NCBI GenBank assembly: GCA_963667535.2
Contig: CAXXDU010000002.1
Coordinates: 1,116,001-1,180,000, forward strand
Direction: 5' to 3'
From: UBA5614 sp963667535
Lineage (GTDB): Bacteria; Cloacimonadota; Cloacimonadia; Cloacimonadales; Cloacimonadaceae
Length of the DNA stretch: 64,000 nucleotides
In this document: one piece after another, positions 17,736-27,446 of the stretch
Numbering within the stretch: position 1 is the first letter of the stretch
How the letters are laid out: every line of letters starts with the position of its first letter
Made by a program: the position numbers and the translations under genes
The notes under the pieces: model-generated
Seen by the model: only the letters and a program-made list of their open reading frames with translations
Database searches by the model: none
What the model was told of the DNA's origin: nothing

Positions 17736-19457
17736 CTACTTTAGTTTTGCGATTTTATTGATAACCTGTTTACTTCCTTGTTGCATTTTTATCAAATAAA
17801 TACCAGAACTGAGAGCTTTACCGTTTTTGTCTTTTCCATCCCATTTGATTTGTCCGTTTTCGGCATTTTTGGGTGTGAAATTCTGAACCTCTTGTCCTTT
17901 GAGATTGTATATACTAATCTCAACAGGAGAGGCAGAATTCTTCATCAAAAACTGTATATTTATACTATTTTGGAATGGATTCGGACTAGTCCGAAGCCAC
18001 ATCGGATTAACATGTAACACATTTTCTTCATTAGCTGTAGGCTGATAACCAAGACTGCCGTCTGCATTGAACCGCATGGCAAAGACATGGTCAGGACTCC
18101 AACCCTCATCCCATGAGACCACTACAAAGTTTTGTGTATGGCAGGCAGTGAAGTTCTGCTTTATAGTATTATTAAAAGCGATTATACCGGCATTTCCCTG
18201 CCAGAGAGGCTGACCTTCACTATCAAAGCTCATTGCCAGGATATGATAATTATAACAAGGTTCCTCACCCAGACCATATCCACAGATAATGCTAAAATTA
18301 CCGTTAAGAAGCATAGAATCAATAATATAGATGGGATAAACATCCAAAGGAACATAAGATAACCCCTCATTACCCCATTGCCTAATTCCGTCACTATCCA
18401 GCTTTTGCATATAGACAGCATATAGATTTGGTAAAATGGGTGTTTTGCACCACAAGATATAGGTGTCCTGAGTTTGAGGATTATAAGTAATGTTAGGGAA
18501 CTCTTGTGCATTATTACTCTCAGTGGAGATAGGAACTCCATTTGTCTGAAATGCCAGGCTGCCATCCGAAAAAACGTGTTGTATATATATTTCAGAGTAA
18601 TTATTGTTATTACGATCTGCTCCAAGGGCTAAGACCATTCCGCCAGTGCCATCAGGAGCAATCGACCATGCTCCGGAATCATAATCAGAAACTATTAGTT
18701 CAGGGAAATCCCATGCATCAGTTCCTGTGGGTCCAAGCTTTTTCACATAGACATAACTGGGTGGATATTCATCCATTCCTATATAAGCAGAATACTCAAT
18801 CAACACATTGCCTATAGTAGAAGCTAATAGTTTTGGATGCGCTACTTTACCTTCATCAATCTGTATTGTAACCCCACCAGTTCCCCAGAGTATGTTACCA
18901 TCAGGATTGATTGACTGCAGTTTTATGGTTGAGGTAGATGATTGCCTTTGCCAGGCTACTACTATATTATTATCTGTTGTGCACGTCATTACCGGGGAAA
19001 TGTTTGAATAAGTAGAATCAATGTCACTGGAAAGAGCTATGCCGTTTGTATCCCAAAGCATCTGTGCAGAAGGGGAGACTTTGTAGATATAGATATTTTG
19101 TGTTTGATTGCGGTCATCTGCATAAGCTAAAATAGCATTACCATCATTATCCGATAGCAGCTCCCAGTCAAGCAAGGATGTTTGAGACGGGTGGCTGGTT
19201 ACGCATATTGGGGTTTGCCACTGATTTATTCCTTGTTGGTTCAATCTTTGGAGCACAATATTAAAGTTTGCTAAGCTCCAGTCATATTCTACCCAGGCAG
19301 TGTATACAGCACCATCATTACATATACTCACTTTGGGTTTGACTTGAAAATCGTTCAAGGTTGAAATCTGACTAGGATTGAAAGCATCAGTGCTCCATTC
19401 AGCGAATAAACCAACACATAATAGTAAGGTCGAAACTAATAAAATTATCTTGTTCAT
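17736..19457 (-). CDS. Secreted propeller-like protein with type IX-like C-terminal sorting domain
   Basis: The start at 19457 is preceded by GGAGG at six bases and begins a signal peptide (MNKIILLVSTLLLCVGLFA). The central ~460 residues are repeats of the type VVAWQRQSSTSTIKLQSINPDGNILWGT, like sialidase/BNR-style or WD-like propeller blades. The last ~85 residues form a sorting domain: TSPNPFQNSINIQF, VEISIYNLKGQEVQNF, KWDGKDKNGKALSSGIYL, and a basic tail KIAKLK. Such domains direct export and attachment by type IX secretion in related phyla. 573 residues; single gene. Confidence 0.85.
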   Translation of the reverse strand: MNKIILLVSTLLLCVGLFAEWSTDAFNPSQISTLNDFQVKPKVSICNDGAVYTAWVEYDWSLANFNIVLQRLNQQGINQWQTPICVTSHPSQTSLLDWELLSDNDGNAILAYADDRNQTQNIYIYKVSPSAQMLWDTNGIALSSDIDSTYSNISPVMTCTTDNNIVVAWQRQSSTSTIKLQSINPDGNILWGTGGVTIQIDEGKVAHPKLLASTIGNVLIEYSAYIGMDEYPPSYVYVKKLGPTGTDAWDFPELIVSDYDSGAWSIAPDGTGGMVLALGADRNNNNYSEIYIQHVFSDGSLAFQTNGVPISTESNNAQEFPNITYNPQTQDTYILWCKTPILPNLYAVYMQKLDSDGIRQWGNEGLSYVPLDVYPIYIIDSMLLNGNFSIICGYGLGEEPCYNYHILAMSFDSEGQPLWQGNAGIIAFNNTIKQNFTACHTQNFVVVSWDEGWSPDHVFAMRFNADGSLGYQPTANEENVLHVNPMWLRTSPNPFQNSINIQFLMKNSASPVEISIYNLKGQEVQNFTPKNAENGQIKWDGKDKNGKALSSGIYLIKMQQGSKQVINKIAKLK

Positions 19458-19807
19458 ACATGCCTCCGATGTTTTGTTGTTATTGTTGATGCCTGTCAAA
19501 TCTGATTAGATACATATAATCATCGCCTAAACCCGATAATACATTTTAGAAAAACCTACAATTCATTTACGAGATATGTAACAATCTGTATTGTTAACAT
19601 CCCCTCATCCGATAGACAATCTATATTTATTCCAGTTATTGAACGTTAACCCCACATATATAATCAAGAATGTCAAACTATTTTATCTTTGAGTTAGTTT
19701 GATAGTATCAACAAATAACAGCAATATTTATTCCGAATACTACTATTTTTTAGCAAATAAGCAATTAGGCAGAATGGTTTTAACAGTAATTAATACTCAT
19801 CCCTATT
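19458..19807. other. AT-rich intergenic region
   Basis: I see no gene or clear repeat. It should contain the promoter of the leftward sorting-domain protein gene and the end of the methyltransferase transcript. Confidence 0.4.
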
Positions 19808-20575
19808 TCACTTCTTTTTAGCAAAATACGCTTTAACTTCGTATGGGACTGTGATTGTTCTGCCATGCTTATCAATTGCTTCTTTGATTTTGCTAAAGAG
19901 GATTTGCTTAGTGTCTTCAGGTTGGGCAATATGGTCTGAATAAGTACCCAGTAGTTGTATATACTTTGCTGAAGTATATACTTTGTTATAGGGATAAGAT
20001 TTGCTTATTACATTACCAAAGAGACCACAATCATGGATTTGCTTTTCCCGTTCCTCATGACTGAGTTTAATATTTTCCTGAGGTGTGACATAGTATTTGT
20101 CATACATCTCATTTATTGTTTGATACAGTTTTCCTGCCTGTGTCAGTTCTGATCTGCTATTCCAGAAGAGAGCCAACCAGCCGTCTTTTTCCAAAAGAGA
20201 ATGGATTAAGGGAAATCCCTTGCTTGGGTCTATCCAGTGAAAAGCACTGGCAGCAAAGATAAGGTTGTATTTTTGCTCAGTCCTGTAGTCCTCAAAAGGC
20301 AGATTAATTACTTTGAAACGTGTGAAGTCTTTAAACTTATCACGTGTATATGCTGCCAGCTTTTCGCCCAATTCCACAGCAGTAACCTCAAATCCGTTGT
20401 CCACAAAAAGCTGAGTTGCCTGCCCTGTTCCGCAGCCAATTTCCAACACATGACTATTGGAATTTATCCCTGTCATTTCGATAATATCATGCAACAACTC
20501 TATCGGGTAGCCGGGTCTTGCTTCAGCATAATCCGCAACAACTCCATCAAACAGATATTTTCGCTCTTTTTGCAT
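19808..20575 (-). CDS. Class I SAM-dependent methyltransferase
   Basis: 255 residues with motif I VLEIGCGTGQAT near residues 43-54, acidic motif II AVELGEKLA, NLPFEDY and motif IV LIFAASAFHWID, followed by the post-IV WLALFWNS. The arrangement matches ubiE/COQ5-like or trans-aconitate-type methyltransferases; the substrate cannot be inferred. GAGAGG lies eight bases before the ATG. Monocistronic. Confidence 0.9.
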   Translation of the reverse strand: MQKERKYLFDGVVADYAEARPGYPIELLHDIIEMTGINSNSHVLEIGCGTGQATQLFVDNGFEVTAVELGEKLAAYTRDKFKDFTRFKVINLPFEDYRTEQKYNLIFAASAFHWIDPSKGFPLIHSLLEKDGWLALFWNSRSELTQAGKLYQTINEMYDKYYVTPQENIKLSHEEREKQIHDCGLFGNVISKSYPYNKVYTSAKYIQLLGTYSDHIAQPEDTKQILFSKIKEAIDKHGRTITVPYEVKAYFAKKK

Positions 20576-20858
20576 TTAGAAACCTCTCATTTATCTTAAC
20601 TGAAGAATGAATCCGATTTTCCAGTCAAGCGGAAAGTAATGTTTTGTAACACCAGCCCCTCTATTCATCAGGATATATCCCGGTAGATATTCAGTTGTGT
20701 TACTCACGGGATGCAAGAATCTTGATTTTAACTTGAAGACATAAAAAGTTTATTCTTGTAGCGAAAGTGACATAAGAGCCTCTCATATATATAATCTAAA
20801 GTGAAGATTTTGCTTTACAAAATCCTTAACAAAGTTAATGTCGCTTGAAGGATGAGAG

Positions 20859-22376
20859 ATGAAAATAATATTAACGTGTTTGTTTAGTATCCTTACTTTT
20901 GTAGCAGTTGCTCAGGTACCTTTACAGGTTAACTACATTACATCCTCTGCTTTAAGTGACTCTTTTGATTGCGCTGCAGTCCAGGAAACAGGAGATTGTT
21001 TCCTGTTCAAAGCAATCGTAGATTCAACTACAATTACCATAAAAAGAACAATAATTACTCCCGATGGCAATGTTTCACAATCTGAAACGGTTTTTGGGTA
21101 TGATAACCATCATGTCTGGGAAGGAGATGCGCCAATTCTGCGTAATACGCAGACCAAATATGGTTTTACATATATGACACTGGCTAATAGTAACTATATT
21201 TATGTTATCAAAATTCCTGATATTGCCATGAATACTGTTCCTACCTTAAAAAGGTTTACTAACCTTGAAGCCTATATTTCACCAAGTTTCTATATAATAT
21301 TTGGAAGTAACAGTATCTATTGTTATTGTGGCCAGAATTATTCTACTCATAAACTTGATTTAGTTACCGGTTTACAAACAACTGTAGGTTTCGGATCTCC
21401 AATTCTGCTTGGTGATGAATATCTACTTATTAGTTATTCAAACACTGAGATTAATTTATGTAAAATTATAGACCTGGACGGTAATATTAGCAGTCCGATC
21501 TTTAATTATGCGTCAACGACTTCTTTCGATCCGGGATATGTATCACATGATATTGGTGGTTCTACATACTTTATCCAATGGTCACCTGATCTCTATCAAT
21601 CTGGCGGATATCTCACCTATCAGGATAACCAGATATCATTAACAGTTCTCTCAACCACAACTTGGGGTGCGGTTTCTATACCACTGGATGTTATTCCCCT
21701 GGCATACCACAGATTTGTCTGCATTGAATATAATAGTAGCTATAATACTGCTTTTCATACATATCAGTTTAATAACGGTGGTTATGTACCTGACACTGAT
21801 TTTCCCAATCTTAATCTACCTGAGTTTGAGGAATATGCAGAATATCTGCTCAACCTGAATAACAGATTTATTGTCGGAATTATGCACCGGACCTGGCATT
21901 TCAGGAAATTTGTGCTGATAGACAGATATTTTCAGCACATTGTAACTACCAACTATACCCACGATGTCAGTATTTCAGATGGTGAATGGGAAGTATTACA
22001 CAGCGAAGACCATATCTTCTACCTTCGCCAGGGGGACGTAGATATCTATGGTATTGGTTCATCCCAAACTGGAACGATTGATACTGTCAGTCCGGCTACA
22101 ACAATCACTGCCAATGCTTATCCCAATCCATTTAATAAGAATGTCTCAATTTGCATCAATAATTGCCCCCGGGGTAAGGTAGATATCAGAATATACAATC
22201 TCAAGGGACAGTTGATCACAACTCTCAGTAATCCCCGGAAACAATCAGGTGGTTTGGAATTCAAATGGGATGGTCTGGATTCATCGGGTAATCCTGGAGC
22301 CAGTGGTATGTATTTGTACAAAGTCATTATGCCTGACCGTGAGGTTATCTCAGGGAAAATCCTCTTACAAAAATAA
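20859..22376 (+). CDS. Secreted protein with type IX-like C-terminal sorting domain
   Basis: 505 residues beginning with a signal peptide (MKIILTCLFSILTFVAVAQ) after an AAGGATGAGAG site. The body is repeated strand-rich sequence without a recognised family. The C-terminus has AYPNPFNKNVSICI, VDIRIYNLKGQLITTL, FKWDGLDSSGNPGASGMY and KILLQK, a complete sorting domain. The domain suggests an exported surface protein. Confidence 0.82.
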   Translation: MKIILTCLFSILTFVAVAQVPLQVNYITSSALSDSFDCAAVQETGDCFLFKAIVDSTTITIKRTIITPDGNVSQSETVFGYDNHHVWEGDAPILRNTQTKYGFTYMTLANSNYIYVIKIPDIAMNTVPTLKRFTNLEAYISPSFYIIFGSNSIYCYCGQNYSTHKLDLVTGLQTTVGFGSPILLGDEYLLISYSNTEINLCKIIDLDGNISSPIFNYASTTSFDPGYVSHDIGGSTYFIQWSPDLYQSGGYLTYQDNQISLTVLSTTTWGAVSIPLDVIPLAYHRFVCIEYNSSYNTAFHTYQFNNGGYVPDTDFPNLNLPEFEEYAEYLLNLNNRFIVGIMHRTWHFRKFVLIDRYFQHIVTTNYTHDVSISDGEWEVLHSEDHIFYLRQGDVDIYGIGSSQTGTIDTVSPATTITANAYPNPFNKNVSICINNCPRGKVDIRIYNLKGQLITTLSNPRKQSGGLEFKWDGLDSSGNPGASGMYLYKVIMPDREVISGKILLQK

Positions 22377-22419
22377 CTGATGCAACATCTTATGATTAAT
22401 TCCCAATTTCCCAAAATGC

Positions 22420-22448
22420 TTGACACCAATCATAATTGTATTTATTTG
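22420..22448 (+). promoter_or_regulatory. Probable promoter of the beta-helix protein gene
   Basis: TTGACA at 22420-22425, 17 bases, then TATTTG at 22443-22448, 40 bases before the ATG at 22489. The same TATTTG hexamer follows TTGACA upstream of the intact TetR gene at 50507. Confidence 0.45.
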
Positions 22449-22488
22449 TCAAAATAGCTCATATAGAATTGAAACAAAGGAGTTTCTG

Positions 22489-24657
22489 ATGAAATCAATG
22501 ATTATCACTCTTTTTTTTGTTTTTTTTATTACTATTTCCTGTGCTGTTATCAATCTTGCCAATGTGAATTTTAATTCCGGCAGCTTTCCCACCGGATGGA
22601 CAAGGACCGGGACTTCTGCCAACTGGCTGATGTCCAATACCGCCAATGCCGGAGGAACAGCTTATGAGCTAAAATTTGCCAATTCGCCTGTCACAGCCGG
22701 TGTGCGGCGCTTTATATCTCCTGCCTATAATACAACAGGATATTTTGAGTTGCAACTACAGTTCCGGCAATACCTGATTGACAACGTTCCCAGTTCGAAT
22801 GAATACACTATCGGGGTACAGGTATCCAATGACCTCTCAAACTGGTCTGATATCTGGTATATTACAGGAACAGATAGCTACGGTCCGGAATTGACAACTT
22901 TACCGATTCCATCTGAATACCTGAATAGCACTACTTTCCATGTTGCTTTCTATTTCAGCGGAACACCTTCTGACCTGGTGGGCTGGTATATTGACAGCGT
23001 TGTACTGGATGCCACCAAGAAAGCTGCTTCCGGTACATGGACAGCAGCAGCTAATCCCCATTATCTGGATATGGATTATGGCGTTCCGGTTGGTCAAAGC
23101 CTGATTATCCAACCCGGAGTACAGGTTATAGCGCAGGGGCAATATGGCTTGGAAGTTAGCGGTTCAATCCGGGCTGTGGGAACAGCGGCTGATTCAATCC
23201 GTTTTACAGCTCAGAACCACACAACCGGCTGGAAAGGAGTGAACGTTTATACAGCCAGTATTGATTCTGTCCTGTTTAAGTATTGCATTCTGGAATGGGG
23301 CAACAAGCCTGGTAGTTATGGCGGTGTGTTAACAATATCTTATACAGCACAAAGTGTCTTAGTACAGAATTGCCGCTTTTCAGACAATGTTTCGGAACAA
23401 GGTGCAGCGCTTTTCTGCTCCTCTCCCTTTAATGTTACAGTTGACCGTTGCCTGATGAAGAATAACACAGCTACTCAGAAAAGTACTTTAATTTTGACCT
23501 CAGCCGGAATCCTCACTTTATCCAATTCTCTGATTGTAAACAACATAAGTTTAGTGAGTAGCAACTCAAGCCATGTATATATGCAGACAAATAATGCTAC
23601 CTGCGATTTGGTTTTTGAATCCAATACAATAGCAAACAATACCGGGGCTGATAATGCCTGTGAGATAGTTGGAGTTAGCTCCATGGGTATGTATTTTGAC
23701 ACTATCACCTTCAATAATTCCATTTTTTGGAATGATGATAGCACTTACGAAATCAGTTTTATAAATGCTATGACTTCCGGTAACCCTCATATAAATTACA
23801 GCGATGTCCGTAACCAGCTTATTTCCGGAATGTCTCCAATTCTGAATTCTTCTATTTTTACCAATCCTTTGTTTGCCTCAACTGCCAGTTTCGGCTTATC
23901 CGGCAATTCACCCTGCCTTGATGCCGGAAACCCGGCTTTAACTGACCCTGATGGCTCCAGAAAGGATATAGGCGCTGTTCCCCTTTGGAAGAAACCTGCT
24001 CTTTTATCTGTTACCGATGTTCCCTTTGATCAGGGGCTTAAGGTGAAAGTGAAATGGAGCAGTTCTCAGGCAGATGGTGGCGGTGTTGCCGGTGGTTGGT
24101 ACTCAGTTTTCAGAGTGGACAATTCCCGCAATAGTAATGGTATGATGATAGATTCCCCACTACAGCTAAATAATCTTACCATAAGTGATAATGTCTATTG
24201 GCATTATCGTGATACCGATTATCTCTTCATAGGAGATGTTCCTGCTTATAATTTCAGCACTTATTCCCTTAACTGTGCCACTTTACAGGATTCTTCATCC
24301 ACAGGCACACATCCTGTGTCTTTTGTGGTTGTATACAGAAATGGTACATGGTTTGCTGTTTCTGACCCGATGTCCGGCTATTCTGTGGATAATATTGCGC
24401 CTGATGCTGTCCGCAATCTTGCTATCACAAAAGAAAGCAGTCAGATAAGACTTGCCTGGGCAGCAGTCACTACCGGCACTTTTAATGGCAATAGCTATCC
24501 CGAACAGCATGGCGTTACCTACAAGATTTATTGCAGTGATAATGCTGATTTTGAAATAGGTCCTGCTACCTATCTGACAACTACAACCGGAACGTATAAT
24601 CTAGTGAGTATCCTTAGCTCCCTGCAAAAGTTTTACAGGATAGTTGTTTCAGATTAG
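22489..24657 (+). CDS. Secreted right-handed beta-helix protein lacking a sorting domain
   Basis: The start at 22489 has AAAGGAG six bases upstream and opens a signal peptide (MKSMIITLFFVFFITISCAV). The first ~170 residues resemble a choice-of-anchor/MAM-like jelly roll (NFNSGSFPTGWTRTG, GWYIDSVVLDA). Residues ~200-480 show beta-helix repeats (CRFSDNVSEQGAALFCSS, VDRCLMKNNTATQ, LSNSLIVNN, YSDVRNQ, PCLDAGNP). The C-terminal part has FN3-like sequence. Unlike its neighbours it ends without a PNPF domain, so it may be anchored differently or truncated. 722 residues. Confidence 0.8.
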   Translation: MKSMIITLFFVFFITISCAVINLANVNFNSGSFPTGWTRTGTSANWLMSNTANAGGTAYELKFANSPVTAGVRRFISPAYNTTGYFELQLQFRQYLIDNVPSSNEYTIGVQVSNDLSNWSDIWYITGTDSYGPELTTLPIPSEYLNSTTFHVAFYFSGTPSDLVGWYIDSVVLDATKKAASGTWTAAANPHYLDMDYGVPVGQSLIIQPGVQVIAQGQYGLEVSGSIRAVGTAADSIRFTAQNHTTGWKGVNVYTASIDSVLFKYCILEWGNKPGSYGGVLTISYTAQSVLVQNCRFSDNVSEQGAALFCSSPFNVTVDRCLMKNNTATQKSTLILTSAGILTLSNSLIVNNISLVSSNSSHVYMQTNNATCDLVFESNTIANNTGADNACEIVGVSSMGMYFDTITFNNSIFWNDDSTYEISFINAMTSGNPHINYSDVRNQLISGMSPILNSSIFTNPLFASTASFGLSGNSPCLDAGNPALTDPDGSRKDIGAVPLWKKPALLSVTDVPFDQGLKVKVKWSSSQADGGGVAGGWYSVFRVDNSRNSNGMMIDSPLQLNNLTISDNVYWHYRDTDYLFIGDVPAYNFSTYSLNCATLQDSSSTGTHPVSFVVVYRNGTWFAVSDPMSGYSVDNIAPDAVRNLAITKESSQIRLAWAAVTTGTFNGNSYPEQHGVTYKIYCSDNADFEIGPATYLTTTTGTYNLVSILSSLQKFYRIVVSD

Positions 24658-24741
24658 CAAAGACATTTTGCAGATAACGTTTGCCATGATTTAGCAGTAG
24701 AATTCATTCGTGTTCTAAGATATAAAAAAATGAGGTTTATA

Positions 24742-25269
24742 ATGAAAAAAGTCGTTATCCTAGTCATCCTGGTTTCTTTTGCACTTTGTGCAATATCCCT
24801 TTATGCCCAAAATCTGAAATCAAAGTCACCGCAGGTAACGGTGCAACCAACTAACCAAGCGGTTAAACAGGTTACTGAAAAGTCTTTTTCCGGTTATTTG
24901 TCTGACGTAATGTGCGGAAATGCAGGCAGAGATACTGCCAATAACGATTTGACCAAGTACCCGTCAAAACACGCAGTAGTCTGCATGAAATCTCCTAAAT
25001 GCTCCATCTCGGGATATGGCATTTTCTTCAAAAATCCCAAAGGCTTATATGAGTTTCATAGGTTCGATACTAATGGTAATAATATAGCCAAGGGGAGCAT
25101 TCTGAAAAACACCACGAAGAAAAATGATGTCAGCATCGTGGTCATGGGTACATTAGGAAAAGACGGAGTTTTAAGAGTTAGTTCTATCAAAGAATCCATA
25201 CTCACAAAACAAGCACAACCGGTAAAAAGAGAAGTTACAAAAAGCAAACCCACCGTTACAGGTAAATAA
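24742..25269 (+). CDS. Periplasmic protein with conserved GYLSDVMCG...H...C motif
   Basis: The second ATG (24742) is chosen: TGAGG lies six bases upstream and the product starts MKKVVILVILVSFALCAISLYAQ, a signal peptide. The 175-residue protein contains SGYLSDVMCG, then KHAVVCMKSPKCSISGYGI, then YEFHRFDTNGN and IVVMGTLGKDGVLRVSSI. This spacing of Cys and His is shared by an uncharacterised exported family in several phyla. The conserved Cys/His could bind metal or form disulfides. Function is unknown. Confidence 0.72.
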   Translation: MKKVVILVILVSFALCAISLYAQNLKSKSPQVTVQPTNQAVKQVTEKSFSGYLSDVMCGNAGRDTANNDLTKYPSKHAVVCMKSPKCSISGYGIFFKNPKGLYEFHRFDTNGNNIAKGSILKNTTKKNDVSIVVMGTLGKDGVLRVSSIKESILTKQAQPVKREVTKSKPTVTGK

Positions 25270-25307
25270 CCTTTAGCTTCCAAGTAACAGAAGCTAAATA
25301 TGTATAC

Positions 25308-25334
25308 AAAAGGCAGGAGATAATCCTGCCTTTT
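25308..25334. terminator. Bidirectional rho-independent terminator
   Basis: A perfect 11-bp stem AAAAGGCAGGA / TCCTGCCTTTT with a GATAA loop lies between two convergent genes and has A- and T-rich sides suited to stop transcription both ways. Confidence 0.88.
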
Positions 25335-25349
25335 GCATTTTGTAAAACC

Positions 25350-27026
25350 TTATTTCCTTACAAACACAGATTTGCTGATGCGTTGTTTCCCATTGTCATA
25401 ACGAAGCAGATAGATTCCGCCCGAGACAAGCTCATTGTCTTTATTCCTGCCATCCCAGCTTGTGCAAAGCTCGCTTGAATCTGTTGCTTTGCTAACATTA
25501 AGATGCCGGATATGTTGTCCCTTGGCATTATAAATATCAATCATACCCGTTGTAGCGCTACCTTTTGTGATAGACAGCCTTATTTCCAATCCGGAGTTAC
25601 TACTATTAAAAGGATTGGGAAAGCAATTCATAACTGGATTTGCCACTGCAACTGCGTTTTCGTCTTCATTGCCCACAACTCCTGCTGCATAGGAATAATC
25701 CACAGCGGTAGCATTGGGATTGGTCAGCACAAAGATTACGTAATTCGCACTATCGGGTAGAGGATTATATTCTATCTGAGTGGTCAGTCCGCCATCGATT
25801 ACAGCGATGCATTCTTGGTCAGAATTGAAGATTAATTCGGAAATATGGATAGGTGTATTTACTTCAATATTAAAGGTTATAGGTCTCCACGCCAGGTCGT
25901 AAAAGAGATAATCAGCCGCATAGGGTTCGATAGATGCCAAATCTGTTACAGGATGCTGATTCACATTGGTCATGGTAAAATTGGGCATGTTCAGTCCTTC
26001 ATAATTATATAATCCACTGTCCGGTTGAGGACTATCCAGCATATTAGCTATGGTCCAGTTGCGCAGGATTTTCCCTACTGACAGCCCGGGATAATGAATA
26101 TTTACCTGATTGCTGAAAGAGGTCATACCATTAGTCGGGTCTGCAATCAAAGCACTGATAAGTCCTGTTTCGTCATAATGTTCTTTTAGATATGTGAAAA
26201 ACAGCATTACCTTTACATAGTCCGCTGTCTGCTGCTCCCATAAGGTCAAATCATTATCAGGATTATTATTGAAAGAGCTTATCGGGTCCGGAACTCCATA
26301 AGCTACCATCGCCAGCTCCGCACAACCTTCATCAATCCAGGATTCTTCATCAGTGTCCTGACCCCAGTGAATCAGATGCTCCAGCTCATGTGCCAGTACA
26401 GATAACCTGATAGGAGCCACAGGACTCAAAGGATAACAGGTCATATAAATCATTTCGCACAGGTTACTGTGTCCGGGAGGATTCATCTGTTGCGCTTCGG
26501 CTTCTGTAACCTGATTGTAAGCGCTGAAATAGCCATCAAACTGAGAACCGTTAAAAGAGCCTAAAGCAGAATAAAATACAATCAGTTTGGGGTCATTATC
26601 CAGAGCATCAGGGATGGGACCAAACAGATTGATATCCATCGCAATAGCACCCTGAGCCGGGTTATTGGGGGTATTTTGTTCCAGACGTACCATAACAGAA
26701 TCAACATTTGCCTGAGTAATGTGCGTATTCCATTCGCTATCTGCCACAAACACATAGCAGTGTTCACCCACAGCTCTGCAGGTGGAAGGCGCTTGTATCC
26801 AGGTGGGCGGCATCACAGCCAGATTCCAGCGCCAGAAGGTCTTTGTCTCTCCTACGATGTAATTACGCGTATCATTAAGCTGTCTATACGCTTGCTGTTC
26901 AGCCGAATTCTGAAATTGTGCAGCCTGGATACTGATATCCTTCTGAAACTCAGTCCAGGCAGCAGGCATGCAGTTCAGGATGACAATCATGCCAATCAAT
27001 AAAACTATAATCATGTATGTCTTCAT
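25350..27026 (-). CDS. Secreted HExxH metalloprotease-like protein with C-terminal sorting domain
   Basis: The ATG at 27026 is preferred: GAGGAG lies ten bases upstream, and the other ATG at 27044 overlaps that site. A signal segment (MKTYMIIVLLIGMIVILNC) precedes ~430 residues with LSVLAHELEHLIHW, WIDEGCAELAMVAYG and an upstream DNDPKLIVFYSALGSF, a zinc-protease arrangement (HExxH plus downstream Glu) like M30/M6-type peptidases. The C-terminal ~90 residues are a sorting domain (FPNPFNSSNSGLEIRL, TSWDGRNKDNELVSGGIYLL, KSVFVRK). An exported protease is likely, but its target is unknown. 558 residues. Confidence 0.83.
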   Translation of the reverse strand: MKTYMIIVLLIGMIVILNCMPAAWTEFQKDISIQAAQFQNSAEQQAYRQLNDTRNYIVGETKTFWRWNLAVMPPTWIQAPSTCRAVGEHCYVFVADSEWNTHITQANVDSVMVRLEQNTPNNPAQGAIAMDINLFGPIPDALDNDPKLIVFYSALGSFNGSQFDGYFSAYNQVTEAEAQQMNPPGHSNLCEMIYMTCYPLSPVAPIRLSVLAHELEHLIHWGQDTDEESWIDEGCAELAMVAYGVPDPISSFNNNPDNDLTLWEQQTADYVKVMLFFTYLKEHYDETGLISALIADPTNGMTSFSNQVNIHYPGLSVGKILRNWTIANMLDSPQPDSGLYNYEGLNMPNFTMTNVNQHPVTDLASIEPYAADYLFYDLAWRPITFNIEVNTPIHISELIFNSDQECIAVIDGGLTTQIEYNPLPDSANYVIFVLTNPNATAVDYSYAAGVVGNEDENAVAVANPVMNCFPNPFNSSNSGLEIRLSITKGSATTGMIDIYNAKGQHIRHLNVSKATDSSELCTSWDGRNKDNELVSGGIYLLRYDNGKQRISKSVFVRK

Positions 27027-27159
27027 ATTGCTAAAACTCCTCATTTATGAAGTATCATCTTCCGCAAATCAGGAAGAGAATACCCCGATATTTGCTACAA
27101 ATACAGTATACCCATCCCGAGCACTTTCGTCAAGCAGGAATATTATCCATACACAGGTT

Positions 27160-27330
27160 TTCTTTTAACGCAAAAGACGCTAAAGACGCAAAGACCGTTG
27201 AAGTGTCATTCCTGCGAATGCGGGAATCTTATTATGAGGTAAAGAAGTATTTTAACGCAGAGAAGCAAAGCCGCAGAGTAGTATTTTAACGCAGAGAAGC
27301 AGAGTTGCAGAGAAGCAGAGCTGCAGAGAG
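27160..27330 (+). repeat. Simple-sequence repeats ahead of the main repeat block
   Basis: From left to right: AACGCAAAAGACGCTAAAGACGCAAAG words (inverse of 3917-3955), a CATTCCTGCGAATGCGGGAATC hairpin at 27207-27228, and a purine-rich GCAGAGAAGCAGAG repeat at 27256-27330. No coding sequence is supported. Confidence 0.65.
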
Positions 27331-27446
27331 ATATAAGTTTGTAGTACCGCCTTTAGGCGGTTTTGTGAAATGGATACTTTGTTATAACTGTAGGATATGT
27401 GCCTCACATGTCCAAACGTATAGAACAATTGAGCGTCAGCATTCCA

